Source: JAKQIM01 sp964633225 (GTDB lineage Bacteria > Chloroflexota > Anaerolineae > Anaerolineales > UBA4823). From it: a DNA stretch of 64,000 bases. Both the position numbers and the translations under genes were made by a program. The notes beneath the pieces are model-generated. The model was not told the DNA's origin and did not search any database. It worked only from the letters and a program-made list of their open reading frames with translations. Positions 52,889 through 62,250 of this stretch are shown in pieces. The stretch spans positions 1-64,000 of the forward strand of contig CAZWFQ010000006.1 of the NCBI GenBank assembly GCA_964633225.1, written 5' to 3'. The stretch's first letter is position 1. Every line of letters starts with the position of its first letter.

Positions 52889-55800
52889 ATGTTCAAACGA
52901 ATTCGCAATGTGGTAAACCTGCTGGTTGTTCTCGCCATGCTGTTTACCATGACTGCTGCGATCCCCGCGGCAGCCGCACCTGCGGAAAACAGCACCCCCG
53001 CAGCCAGCATCCCCGGCGCTTCCGGCGCTGAAACTTCGCACCGTTTGATCGTTGAATTGAATTCCCCCCCCCTGGTAGTTTGGGCCCAGACCAACATGGT
53101 TGCCCTGCAGACCAACGGCAAGTTGGACAGCAGCAACCCTGAAGCCCAACTATACCTGGATCAACTGGAAGCCGAGCAAGAGGCTTTCATCACAGATATG
53201 CAATCTATCTTACCGGACGCTCAGGTAGACTACTTTATCGATGAATTCGGCGCCCAGGTAGACCTGAGCTACCAGGTTGTGTTCAACGGCCTGGCAATTG
53301 ACCCCGGCATGGACACCAAGACTGCCGAGCGCCTCTTAAGCGCCCTGCCCAACGTCAAGGCAGTCTATCCCGACTATGCCCACCAGCCCGACCTGTATGC
53401 CAGCGTCCCGCTGATCAATGCCCCCGTGATGTACGAAAGCCCTGAGATCGGCGGTATCGAATATGCTGGCGCGGGCGTCAAAGTGGCATCCATGGACGGC
53501 GGCGCCCATCACGCAGCCGAGATGTTCGATGGCACCGGCTACAGCTACCCGGCCGACTTCCCCCCCAACGGCCTGGGCATGATCGAGAATAACAACGGCA
53601 AGATCATCGCCTCGCGCGTCTACTTCCGCTCTTGGGATCCACCCATTCCTGAAGATGCCAACCCCTGGCCCGGCCCTGGCGCCACATCGCACGGCACGCA
53701 CACTTCCAGCACCGCCGCCGGCAATGAGGTCATCGCCGAGTACGGCGGCATCACCACCACCCTGTCGGGCGTTGCCCCGGCGGCCTGGGTGATGAGCTAC
53801 CGCGTCTTCTATAACAGCGTCAACGGCATCGGCTCTTTCTACTCGGCTGAAGGCATCGCCGCGTTGGAAGACATCGCCATGGACGGCGCCGATGTGCTCA
53901 ACAACTCCTGGGGCGGCGGCCCCACCAGCGTCGGCGGCGAGTTCGATCCCCTCGACCAGGCCCTGATCAACGCCGCCAATTCCGGCGTCTTCGTCACCAT
54001 GTCCAACGGCAACGCTGGCCCTGGTTACGGCACCGGTGACCACCCCTCGTCTGAGTACATCAACGTGGCTGCCAGCACCACCGACGGCACCTATGCCGCA
54101 GGAGCGTTCAGCGTCACCGCACCCGAGCCGATCACCGACACCCTGCAGGATATGGCTTACGCTACCGCCGCCTTTGGCGCTCCCCTGCCTGTTGGCGAGG
54201 TCATCACCTACTCCTTCGTCACAGCCGAATCCGTTGCCCCTGCCAATGTACTGGGGTGTGACCCATTCCCGGCTGACTCGCTGACTGGCAAGGCGGTTTT
54301 GATCAGCCGCGGTATCTGTAATTTTAGCCTGAAGGTCTTCAACGCTCAGCAAGCTGGCGCATCCTTCGCAGTCGTCTACAACAATGCTGCCGGCGGCGAT
54401 GCCCTGATCAACATGTCCTCCGGCGGCCACCCGGTGACCATCTCATCCATCTTCATCGGCTACACCGATGGTATGGGCATGGTGGATTGGTACAACACCT
54501 ACCTTGACGCTTCGGTTGCCACCCTGGATACGGTTGCCGTTCAGGTCGGCAATACCCCCGACTTCATTGCCAGCTTCAGCAGCCGCGGCCCGGGTGCGGG
54601 CAACGTGCTCAAACCCGATATCACCGCCCCTGGCGTCAACATCCTGGCCCAGGGTTACGGCGAAGTCCCCGGTGAAGATCCTCACCTGGGCTACGGCCAG
54701 GCCTCGGGCACCTCGATGGCAGCCCCGCATGTTACCGGTGCCGCCGCCCTGCTCCGCCAGGTGCACCCCGATTGGTCGAATGCTTACATCAAGTCGGCCC
54801 TGATGTCCACCTCCAAGTACATCGGTGTCTGGATCGATGACATAATAAATCACGACCCTCATGCTCAACCGCTAGACATGGGCGCCGGGCGTCTCGACCT
54901 GACCAACGCCGCTGACCCGGGCGTGATCCTCGATCCGCCCAGCCTGAGCTTTGGCGAAATTGTCACCGGCACCGTGCAGACCATCACCGTCAACGTCACC
55001 AGCGTGGCAGAGACGACCCAGGTCTACACCCTGGGCGCTGAACTGGTTGCCGGCTATTTCCCCACCCCCACCGTCGACGCCCTGCCCGCTATCAGCTTCG
55101 ATGTCGCCAGCCTCAGCCTCGAGCCCGGTGCCACCGCCAGCTTCGTGGTCAGCTTTGACCCCAGCCAGGGCTTCATCGGCGACAACCAGGGGCATGTCAC
55201 CCTGACCAGCGCCGACTACTTCGCCCACATGCCCGCCTGGGCCCGCGTGACGCCTGAGCCCTTCGGCGGCGTGCTGGTGATCGACAGTGACTTCAGCTCC
55301 TTGACGAGTTATCCAGATTACACAGCTTACTACACCTCCGCCCTCGACAACCTGGGCATCAGCTACGATGTTTGGGATGCCGACGCGCACTTCGCCAATC
55401 CCACCACCATCCCCGATGCCGCCTCGTTGGCAGCCTACGATGCAGTGATCTTCTTCACCGGCGATCACTATGAGCCCAATGGCACCTACACTGTTGCCAC
55501 CCCCCTGACCGCCCTGGATATGAACATCCTGACCGAGTACGCCAACCGCGGCGGTGTGGTCATCGCCATGGGCCAGGATATGGCGGCTGTGTTAGCCTCC
55601 GATGTCTATGACGAAGGCACGCTCTTCTACAATTTCGTATTGGGCGGCAACTGGCTGCAAGACAGCCTCACAGGTTACGATCTGCCTTCAGCCCTCGCCG
55701 TGGCTTCTCCTGACGCCCCGGCAGCCCTGCAAGGCGCCACCCTGGACCTGAGCGGCCCAGCCTGGTCAACCACCCAACTGCTGGGCACCCAGGAAATCAC

Positions 55801-57688
55801 GCCAGTCGCTACCGCCAACTGGGGCGATGCCAGCTTCGCCTATGATATCAACTACGGCGTCGTGTACTATGACCTGAACATCGAGGTCAATGAAGCCATG
55901 ACCATCACCAGCGTAGGCATCTACGACGGGTTGGCTGGCGTAACCGGCCCCATGATTGCGAACCTGGTCACCGGGCCCATCACCGTCACTGCCGGGGATA
56001 CCTTCAGTGACAGCGGCTACTTCCTCTTCACCGACACAATGGCCCTGGCCGATGGCGAACTGTACATCAACGTGTTAACCGAGGCCTATCCGGATGGCGA
56101 GCTGCGCGGCCAGGTGTCTGCCGTTCCTTCTGGCGACGGCGCCGGCAATGCCTATTACATCGATGAGATCGAAGCCCTGCCCTGGTTGGAAGGCAGCAAA
56201 GAAGCGCATCCCTACATGCCGCTCTTTGATTACCCCAGCCCGAACGCCATGCAAACCGGCACCATCGGCATCACCCATCGCGCTCAGCCCAGCCTGGAGA
56301 ACCCCGGCCTGGACTACCTGGGCCGCTCGGTTTACACCACCTTTGGCCTGGAGAGCGTCAACAACGGCGTTGATGGTATCTGGCGCGAAGATCTGTTAGG
56401 CTACTTCTTCGCCTGGGCCATGGACGAGCCAACCGTCACCATCAGCGACACCACCAGCGAAAACACAGCCAACCTCACCACCCTCCTGGCGGAGACGCCC
56501 GATGATGCTGTCAAGTTCCGCTGGGACTTTGGCGATGGCTCAGCCTTCACCGACTGGAGCACGATGCCGTTCATCTCGCACTACTACGCTGCCTGCGGCG
56601 ACTACACCGCCCGCGTCGAGATGATCAACATCTTCGGCAACCATACCATCGGCGAAGCCGTCATCACCGTCAGCCAGTGCCCCGAAGTGGGCGACCTGGA
56701 AGTGACCCCGCTGGCAGATGCTCAAACGGGCTCCATCGGCGAGACGATCAAGTACACCCTCGAGATCACCAACAACGGCACCACCGATGATATCTTCGAT
56801 ATCACCGTCAGCGGCAACGCCTGGGACGTGGTGCTCCCCGAGCCGGTCGGCCCCCTGGCCCCCGGCGAAAGCGCTGTGGTTGAGATCGCAACCACCATCC
56901 CGCTCACCGTCATGGGTGGCACAAGCGACGTGGCAGAGGTCACCTTCACCTCCCGGGTTGACACAACCCAAGAGGCGATCGCTGTCCTGGTCACCAGCGC
57001 TGAGATCCTGGTGGGCGACGTGACCGTGTCTCCGCTGGCCAGCCTGCAAACAGGTAAAGCTGGCGAAACCCTCACCTACACGCTTGAGGTCACCAACAAC
57101 GGCACCGCCGCTGACACCTTCGATGTCGCCGTCACTGGCAATGCCTGGGACGTGGTGCTCCCCGTGTCGGTCGGCCCCCTGGCCCCCGGCGAGAGCGCCG
57201 TGGTTGAGATCGCTGTCAGCATCCCGCTCACTGCAGTGGGTGGCACAAGCGACGTCGCAGAGGTCACCTTCACCTCGCAGTTTGACCCAACCCAAGAGGT
57301 GACCGCAATCCTGGTCACCAGCGCGGCCATCGAAGAGGGCGGCCTGGAAGTGTCTCCGCTTACAGACGCACAAATGGGCGCAGCCGGCGAGACCATCACC
57401 TACACGCTCACGATCACCAACCTCGGCACCACCGATGACACCTTCGATGTCGCCGTCAGCGGCAACGCCTGGGACGTGGTGCTCCCCGAGCCGGTCGGCC
57501 CCCTGGCCCCCGGCGAGAGCGCCGTGGTTGAGATCGCTGTCACCATCCCGCTCACTGCCACGGGTGGCGCAAGCGATGTCGCAGAAGTCACCTTCACCTC
57601 GCAGTTTGACCCAACCCAAGATGTGGTAGCCACCCTCACCACGAGCACTGGCTTCCTCATGTACTTCTTGCCTTGGATCACCAAGTAA
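52889..57688 (+). CDS. secreted subtilisin-like serine protease (S8) with PA, CHRD, PKD-like and repeated C-terminal domains
   Basis: 1599 residues. Signal peptide to about residue 30 (AIPAAAAPA), an I9-type propeptide, and an S8 domain with D203 (VASMDGGAHH), H268 (SHGTHTSSTAAGN) and S609 (GTSMAAPHVTGAAALL). A protease-associated (PA) insert lies before the Ser (about 450-540). Further on: Fn3-like part, a CHRD-like domain (about 970-1075, GELYINVLTEAYPDGELRGQV), a PKD-like domain (FRWDFGDGSAF) and three near-identical repeats of about 108 residues (from 1270 to 1585) of CARDB/NEW3 type, each with NAWDVVLP and GPLAPGESAVVEIA. Ends FLPWITK. Extracellular or surface-bound degradative protease. 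Confidence 0.94.
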   Translation: MFKRIRNVVNLLVVLAMLFTMTAAIPAAAAPAENSTPAASIPGASGAETSHRLIVELNSPPLVVWAQTNMVALQTNGKLDSSNPEAQLYLDQLEAEQEAFITDMQSILPDAQVDYFIDEFGAQVDLSYQVVFNGLAIDPGMDTKTAERLLSALPNVKAVYPDYAHQPDLYASVPLINAPVMYESPEIGGIEYAGAGVKVASMDGGAHHAAEMFDGTGYSYPADFPPNGLGMIENNNGKIIASRVYFRSWDPPIPEDANPWPGPGATSHGTHTSSTAAGNEVIAEYGGITTTLSGVAPAAWVMSYRVFYNSVNGIGSFYSAEGIAALEDIAMDGADVLNNSWGGGPTSVGGEFDPLDQALINAANSGVFVTMSNGNAGPGYGTGDHPSSEYINVAASTTDGTYAAGAFSVTAPEPITDTLQDMAYATAAFGAPLPVGEVITYSFVTAESVAPANVLGCDPFPADSLTGKAVLISRGICNFSLKVFNAQQAGASFAVVYNNAAGGDALINMSSGGHPVTISSIFIGYTDGMGMVDWYNTYLDASVATLDTVAVQVGNTPDFIASFSSRGPGAGNVLKPDITAPGVNILAQGYGEVPGEDPHLGYGQASGTSMAAPHVTGAAALLRQVHPDWSNAYIKSALMSTSKYIGVWIDDIINHDPHAQPLDMGAGRLDLTNAADPGVILDPPSLSFGEIVTGTVQTITVNVTSVAETTQVYTLGAELVAGYFPTPTVDALPAISFDVASLSLEPGATASFVVSFDPSQGFIGDNQGHVTLTSADYFAHMPAWARVTPEPFGGVLVIDSDFSSLTSYPDYTAYYTSALDNLGISYDVWDADAHFANPTTIPDAASLAAYDAVIFFTGDHYEPNGTYTVATPLTALDMNILTEYANRGGVVIAMGQDMAAVLASDVYDEGTLFYNFVLGGNWLQDSLTGYDLPSALAVASPDAPAALQGATLDLSGPAWSTTQLLGTQEITPVATANWGDASFAYDINYGVVYYDLNIEVNEAMTITSVGIYDGLAGVTGPMIANLVTGPITVTAGDTFSDSGYFLFTDTMALADGELYINVLTEAYPDGELRGQVSAVPSGDGAGNAYYIDEIEALPWLEGSKEAHPYMPLFDYPSPNAMQTGTIGITHRAQPSLENPGLDYLGRSVYTTFGLESVNNGVDGIWREDLLGYFFAWAMDEPTVTISDTTSENTANLTTLLAETPDDAVKFRWDFGDGSAFTDWSTMPFISHYYAACGDYTARVEMINIFGNHTIGEAVITVSQCPEVGDLEVTPLADAQTGSIGETIKYTLEITNNGTTDDIFDITVSGNAWDVVLPEPVGPLAPGESAVVEIATTIPLTVMGGTSDVAEVTFTSRVDTTQEAIAVLVTSAEILVGDVTVSPLASLQTGKAGETLTYTLEVTNNGTAADTFDVAVTGNAWDVVLPVSVGPLAPGESAVVEIAVSIPLTAVGGTSDVAEVTFTSQFDPTQEVTAILVTSAAIEEGGLEVSPLTDAQMGAAGETITYTLTITNLGTTDDTFDVAVSGNAWDVVLPEPVGPLAPGESAVVEIAVTIPLTATGGASDVAEVTFTSQFDPTQDVVATLTTSTGFLMYFLPWITK
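56690..57640 (+). repeat. three tandem coding repeats of about 324 bp in the subtilisin gene
   Basis: Three consecutive units encode the CARDB/NEW3-like domains. Long stretches are identical at the DNA level, for example GCCTGGGACGTGGTGCTCCC in every copy near 56820, 57146 and 57470. This points to recent duplication or gene conversion and makes copy number in the assembly uncertain. Confidence 0.8.
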
Positions 57689-57723
57689 TAACCGAATCAA
57701 CGCCCTTCGGGGCAATGTAACAG

Positions 57724-57770
57724 AAACAAAAAATGGAGCTGTGCCGCTGGCACAGCTCCATTTTTTGTTT
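57724..57770 (+). terminator. perfect 22-bp terminator after the subtilisin gene
   Basis: Arms 57724-57745 and 57749-57770 pair perfectly with a GCT loop; the right arm ends in TTTTTTGTTT and more T follow. Textbook intrinsic terminator. Confidence 0.9.
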
Positions 57771-57819
57771 TTTGGATACTTTTAGGGTAAAATAGGGGGG
57801 CGGTGAGGCAAACTTCAAA

Positions 57820-59514
57820 ATGGTTTTGTTGACACGCGAGCAAATTGAAGCCCGCCTGGTCGCTTTGCACCAGGCCAGTTTGGAATTGGTCAGTGACCTC
57901 TCGCTGGACGTGGTGTTAGAGCGCATCGTCAACCTGGCCCGCCAGCAGGTGAGGGCGCGCTACGCCGCCCTGGGAGTGTTGGACGATAAAGGCAAGCTCG
58001 AACGTTTCATTCCCGTGGGCATGACGCCCGAAGAAGTGCGCCAGATGGCGCACCCCCCATTAGGCATGGGCCTGATCGGCGCCATCCAGCGTGAGCGCCG
58101 CACCATCCGCACCCCCGATATGAACAGCGACCCGCGCCGGGTAGGCTTTCCGGCCCACCACCCGCCCATGCAGTCCTTCTTGGGCGTGCCCATCCTTTCG
58201 GGCAGCCAACTACTCGGCCAGATCTACCTGACCGACAAAGAAGACCACTTTGAATTCACCCAAGATGATGAGCGCGTCATTGAGACCCTGGCGGCCTATG
58301 CTGCCGTAGCCATCAGCAACGCCAACCTCTATGAAGATCTGGTGCAGCGCGACCGGACCCTGACCCAGCGCAACAAAGACCTGGCCCTGCTCAACAGCGT
58401 TGGCGCCGCCCTGGCAGGCTCTCTGCAAGTAGATGATATCCTCGATCAAACCCTGCGCCAGGTGATGGACTACCTCTCGATCGAGGCCGGCGAGATCTTC
58501 TTGGCGCAAGAAGACGGCAGCTTGAGCCTGGCCCTGCACCGCGGCGAGGCCGCCAAGGCTTTTTGGACCAAAGATCACTTCATCTCTGGCGAGGGCTTTA
58601 TTGGCATCGTGGCCGAGAGCGGCAAACCCCTGGTCTCCACTTCTCTCCAACACGATGTGCGCTTTTTGCGCCCGGCGGTTGTGGAGGCTGGCTTCCGCTG
58701 TATTGCCTGCATCCCGCTGACGGCCCGCGGACGCGTGATGGGCGTGCTGGGCATTGCCACCCGCCTCGAGCGCTACCTGGACCAGCGCGAGTTGAGCCTG
58801 CTAACAGCCATCGGCAACTGGGCCGGGTTGACCATTGAAAATGCCCAACTGCACCAGCAGGCCCGCCGCCTGGCAGTGCTGGAAGAGCGCGAGCGCATTG
58901 CCATGGACCTGCACGATGGCATCATCCAGTCCATTTACGCCGTGGGCCTGGCGCTCGATTATGCCCGCATGGCCATTATGGATGACCCCGCCGACGCCCA
59001 CGACAAGATCGAGCAGGCCATCCAGGGCCTCAACGCCACCATCCGCGATATCCGTTCCTATATCCTGGACCTGCGCCCGCCCCAATTCCACGGCGAGGGC
59101 CTGATGACTGGCCTGACCCGCCTGGTGGAAGAGCTGCGCGCCAATACCGGCCTGGAGATCGAGCTGGACGGCCCGGCAGACAATGAAGTCATCTTGCCGG
59201 CGCAGTTGGCCACCGCCCTTTTCCACCTCTGCCAAGAAGCCCTCTCCAACGCCATCAAACACGCCCAGGCCACCCAGGCCAGCGTCAGTCTCTGGCTGGC
59301 CCCCGAGCGCGTCTTATTAGAAATCTCTGACAACGGACAGGGCTTTGACCTGCGCCGGATGAGCGGCATCTTGGGGCATGGACTCTCGAATATGCACACC
59401 CGCGTGCACAAAGTTGGCGGCGATGTTGAAATCACCTCTGAACCAGGCAAGGGCACCACGGTCTTGGCCTGGGTGCCGCTCCCCAAAAATGACGATTCTC
59501 ACCAGTCCCAGTAA
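57820..59514 (+). CDS. GAF-domain sensor histidine kinase (NarL-type partner class)
   Basis: 564 residues, cytoplasmic (no membrane segment). Two GAF domains (about 25-170 and 195-345), then a HisKA_3 dimerisation helix with the phospho-acceptor H365 in ERERIAMDLHDGIIQSIYAVG, and an HATPase domain (EALSNAIKHAQATQA N-box, EISDNGQGFD and GHGLSNMHTR G-boxes). HisKA_3 kinases usually pair with LuxR/NarL-type response regulators, but none is adjacent. The signal is unknown; GAF domains bind small molecules, haem or FeS. A weak TAAAAT lies upstream. Start overlaps no gene and is preceded by GTGAGG. Confidence 0.93.
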   Translation: MVLLTREQIEARLVALHQASLELVSDLSLDVVLERIVNLARQQVRARYAALGVLDDKGKLERFIPVGMTPEEVRQMAHPPLGMGLIGAIQRERRTIRTPDMNSDPRRVGFPAHHPPMQSFLGVPILSGSQLLGQIYLTDKEDHFEFTQDDERVIETLAAYAAVAISNANLYEDLVQRDRTLTQRNKDLALLNSVGAALAGSLQVDDILDQTLRQVMDYLSIEAGEIFLAQEDGSLSLALHRGEAAKAFWTKDHFISGEGFIGIVAESGKPLVSTSLQHDVRFLRPAVVEAGFRCIACIPLTARGRVMGVLGIATRLERYLDQRELSLLTAIGNWAGLTIENAQLHQQARRLAVLEERERIAMDLHDGIIQSIYAVGLALDYARMAIMDDPADAHDKIEQAIQGLNATIRDIRSYILDLRPPQFHGEGLMTGLTRLVEELRANTGLEIELDGPADNEVILPAQLATALFHLCQEALSNAIKHAQATQASVSLWLAPERVLLEISDNGQGFDLRRMSGILGHGLSNMHTRVHKVGGDVEITSEPGKGTTVLAWVPLPKNDDSHQSQ

Positions 59515-60304
59515 CCCCAAGCTCAAGCAGGTACGCCTGCTGCTCCAGCAGCGCAAAGCGCGCGCTGCCAGCGGGCTCTTCGTGGCCGAGGGCATCCGCC
59601 ACGTGGGCGAGGCCTGCGCCGCCGGTGCGGCGGTGGAATACATCTGCTATGCTCCCGGCCTGCTGGACAGCGATTTTGCCCACCAGCTCATCCAACAGCA
59701 AGAGGCCGCCTCGGTGCCTTGTTACCCGGTGGATGAAGAGCTCTTTGCCTCCCTGGCAGAGAAGGATAACCCGCCCGGCCTGCTGGCCGTCATCCGCCAG
59801 CCGCAGCACAGCCTGGCGGCCCTGGCTGCTCGGCCCTGGTTGGTGGCCTTGGTGGCGCCCCAAGATCCCGGCAATATCGGCAGCATCCTGCGCGCCATGG
59901 ACGCCGTGGGCGCAGGCGGCCTGCTGCTGCTCGACGATCCCGCCCATAACCAGCACTGCGCCGACCCCTACCACCCCAGCGCGGTGCGCGCCAGTATGGG
60001 GGCCTTATTTTGGATCCCTTTGGTGCGGGTGGACTTTGCAACCTTTGCCGCCTGGGCTGCCGGGCAGCCCTACCAGCTCTACGGCACCTCCGCCCATGCC
60101 AGCCAGGCCTATGACCAGGTGGAAAGTTTTGCCCCCCAGCGCGTCTTGCTGTTAGGCAGCGAGCGCGCCGGGCTGCTGCCGCACCAGGCCGCACACTGCC
60201 AGCACCTGCTGCGCATGCCCATGCAAGGGCGCGTCACCTCCCTCAACCTGGCGGTTGCGGCAGGGGTGATGCTGTATCAAATGCTCGAAAAAACCCCCGG
60301 GTAA
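59489..60304 (+). CDS. TrmH-family (SpoU) RNA 2'-O-methyltransferase
   Basis: 271 residues. N-terminal substrate-binding part (SPSNPKLKQVRLLLQQRKAR, FVAEGIRHVGEA) and a C-terminal SPOUT domain with the three knot motifs: LVAPQDPGNIGSILRAMDA, LLGSERAGL, and MQGRVTSLNLAVAAGVMLY. Transfers a methyl group to a ribose in 23S rRNA or tRNA. The start at 59489 overlaps the kinase gene by 26 nt; the longer open frame back to 59378 lies inside the kinase ATPase domain. Confidence 0.92.
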   Translation: MTILTSPSNPKLKQVRLLLQQRKARAASGLFVAEGIRHVGEACAAGAAVEYICYAPGLLDSDFAHQLIQQQEAASVPCYPVDEELFASLAEKDNPPGLLAVIRQPQHSLAALAARPWLVALVAPQDPGNIGSILRAMDAVGAGGLLLLDDPAHNQHCADPYHPSAVRASMGALFWIPLVRVDFATFAAWAAGQPYQLYGTSAHASQAYDQVESFAPQRVLLLGSERAGLLPHQAAHCQHLLRMPMQGRVTSLNLAVAAGVMLYQMLEKTPG

Positions 60305-60395
60305 GCCAACCAACAAACAGGCGTCCGCGCGCTGTACTTTCCCCCATCACTCAGCCAACGCGGCGCAAAAACAGTCCCCTATGCGTGGGCACTGC

Positions 60396-60653
60396 TCAGC
60401 GCGTGCCGCCGGTGGCAGGCTTAAAGACGTGCGACCAGCCGGTGCCGCTGCAGATCTTACAGCGGTCACGAAACTCGCCCGCCACCACCACGCCCGCTCC
60501 AGCACAGTGCGGGCACTTGCGCGCTGGCTGAGCCACCAAGACGCTGCCTTGCCCATTACATACCAGGCAAATATCGTTGTAATCGCCAAACTTGCCGGTG
60601 CCTTCACACCAGGCACAGGTTTCGGGTGCATATTGCATCACGGGCATGACCAT
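60396..60653 (-). CDS. small DnaJ-type zinc-finger protein without J domain
   Basis: 85 residues containing four CxxC units with the DnaJ pattern CxxCxGxG: CAWCEGTG, CLVCNGQG, CPHCAGAG and CKICSGTG. This is the whole cysteine-rich module of Hsp40, which binds two zinc ions, but no J domain is present. Stand-alone modules act as thiol chaperones or, in anti-TRAP, as regulators. Start at 60653 is chosen because AGGAG lies nine bases ahead. Monocistronic; no linked chaperone gene. Confidence 0.8.
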   Translation of the reverse strand: MVMPVMQYAPETCAWCEGTGKFGDYNDICLVCNGQGSVLVAQPARKCPHCAGAGVVVAGEFRDRCKICSGTGWSHVFKPATGGTR

Positions 60654-60763
60654 AAGCTTGATCTCCTGACAATCGGGTAAAGAGTCCAGGGCAGAGCAGA
60701 ACACCACTGCCCGCCTATATTATATATGGATTCCCACAATGGGTGTGAGGCAGCGGTTAAATC

Positions 60764-60816
60764 AAACGGTGGGGCTGAGCGATGATGCCCCACATCATCA
60801 CACAGCCCCACCGTTT
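60764..60816 (-). terminator. nested hairpin after the small membrane protein gene
   Basis: Outer arms of 14 bases (60764-60777 and 60803-60816) enclose an inner six-base stem (60781-60786 with 60794-60799). Located 16 bases after the stop at 60832 (minus strand), with weak T-runs. Confidence 0.6.
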
Positions 60817-60831
60817 TCTATTAACCAACCA

Positions 60832-61077
60832 TCAAGATAGCGCCGCCACAAACAGCAGCAGCCCCACCAATCCCAGCGGGATGCCCACCAGGGCACCCAC
60901 CACGGTCAGGGTCAGTACCGCCCCCACGAACACCAATGCCAACCCCAAAATGCCGGCCACCAGGCGCCCGGTCAACGTCACAATGTAAGCGACCAGGTTA
61001 AAGAGCCACACGAATGGCCATAACAACCAATGCGTATCTTTCGTTTTGATCATCGCAGCCTCGCTTTCTGTTACCAT
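60832..61077 (-). CDS. small membrane protein of unknown function
   Basis: Up to 81 residues; an internal ATG at 61053 gives 73. Two long hydrophobic stretches (LLWPFVWLFNLVAYIVTL and the C-terminal LVFVGAVLTLTVVGALVG...) suggest two or three membrane helices with very short loops. No recognised domain. Both possible starts have ribosome-binding-like sequences (AAAGG and GAGG). A hairpin follows. Probably a real small integral membrane protein. Confidence 0.7.
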   Translation of the reverse strand: MVTESEAAMIKTKDTHWLLWPFVWLFNLVAYIVTLTGRLVAGILGLALVFVGAVLTLTVVGALVGIPLGLVGLLLFVAALS

Positions 61078-61199
61078 ATACGCCTTTCTATCGCAAAGGT
61101 TGCACTAAGATTTTGGGGTTGTCTGAAAAGTGGGGGTTGGAGAGCGGCGAATTCATTCGCCAGATAGCATCCTCTAATCATCCCATTATCATTATTTGC

Positions 61200-61205
61200 T
61201 ATAAT
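61200..61205 (+). promoter_or_regulatory. -10 boxes (TATAAT twice) ahead of msrPQ
   Basis: Two perfect TATAAT hexamers at 61200-61205 and 61226-61231, in front of msrP (ATG 61261) with TGGAGG as ribosome binding site. Either or both could drive the operon; -35 boxes not clear. Confidence 0.5.
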
Positions 61206-61260
61206 TATCCGCAAGTTACTCCGATTATAATCAAGGCTCGTCCACCTGGAGGTACCTGCC

Positions 61261-62250
61261 ATGCACCGCCTAAAGTTCACCAGCCCCTATAAATCGTCCC
61301 AGATCACCCCCGAAGCGGTTTACCACAACCGCCCGCGCCGCTCGCGGCGCGACTTCTTGCAAGCCAGCCTGGTGGCGGCGGGTGGGGTGCTCCTGGCTGC
61401 CTGTACCAGCCAAGAGGCCGCCACCACACACACGCCCCAACCACCAGCCGGGCCTGGCCTCTCGCCGGCGGCGCTCAGTTACGCTGATGAGTTGGGCGAT
61501 CCGGCCAACACCTTCGAAGCCATTACAACCTTCAACAACTATTACGAATTCTCCCTCGACAAAGAATTGGTAGCCCGCAAATCTGAGCGCTTCGCCACTT
61601 CCCCCTGGCAGGTAGAAGTGGGCGGCCTGGTCAACAAGCCCGCCATTTTCGATATTGGCGAGTTGCGCAAGTTTGAACAAGAAGAGCGCGTCTACCGCAT
61701 GCGCTGCGTGGAGGGTTGGTCGTTGGTCATCCCCTGGATGGGCTTCCCCCTGCGCAAGCTGCTGGAAAAGGTTGAGCCAACCTCAGAGGCTCGCTACGTG
61801 CAGTTCACGGCCCTCTACGACCCCGCCCGCATGCCAAATCAAGGCCCCACCTCGTACTTCAACTGGCCTTACGTAGAAGGCCTGCGCATGGATGAAGCCA
61901 TGCACGACCTGACCCTGATGGTCACCGGCCTGTATGGCAAAGACCTGCTGCCGCAAAACGGCGCCCCCCTGCGCCTGGTTGTGCCCTGGAAATATGGCTT
62001 TAAAAGCATCAAGGCCATCGTCAAAATCGAGCTGGTGCGCGCTGAGCCGGTCTCCTTATGGATGGGGGCTGCGCCCGACGAATACGGCTTCTACGCCAAC
62101 GTCAACCCCGGTGTGGATCACCCGCGCTGGACCCAGGCTTCTGAGCGGCGCATCGGCGAGACGGGCCGCCGCCCGACGCTGATGTTCAACGGCTACGAAT
62201 CCCAGGTCAGCAGCCTGTACGAGGGCATGGACCTCAAGGTAAATTATTGA
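61261..62250 (+). CDS. msrP: protein-methionine-sulfoxide reductase catalytic subunit MsrP
   Basis: 329 residues, molybdopterin enzyme (YedY family) repairing methionine sulfoxide in exported proteins. Twin-arginine signal RRSRRDFLQAS ending near LLAACTS (possibly also lipidated). The Mo-ligand Cys is C149 in YRMRCVEGWSLVIPWMG, and the domain continues with the usual QFTALYDPARMPNQ and LPQNGAPLRLVVPWKYGFKSIK (quoted in part: GAPLRLVVPWKYGFKS). msrQ follows at once, overlapping by 4 nt. Confidence 0.97.
   Translation: MHRLKFTSPYKSSQITPEAVYHNRPRRSRRDFLQASLVAAGGVLLAACTSQEAATTHTPQPPAGPGLSPAALSYADELGDPANTFEAITTFNNYYEFSLDKELVARKSERFATSPWQVEVGGLVNKPAIFDIGELRKFEQEERVYRMRCVEGWSLVIPWMGFPLRKLLEKVEPTSEARYVQFTALYDPARMPNQGPTSYFNWPYVEGLRMDEAMHDLTLMVTGLYGKDLLPQNGAPLRLVVPWKYGFKSIKAIVKIELVRAEPVSLWMGAAPDEYGFYANVNPGVDHPRWTQASERRIGETGRRPTLMFNGYESQVSSLYEGMDLKVNY

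Noticed and set aside
52889..57688. Long minus-strand frames across the subtilisin and other high-GC genes as real genes
   Set aside because: They are antisense shadows of well-supported proteins, low-complexity, with no family features.
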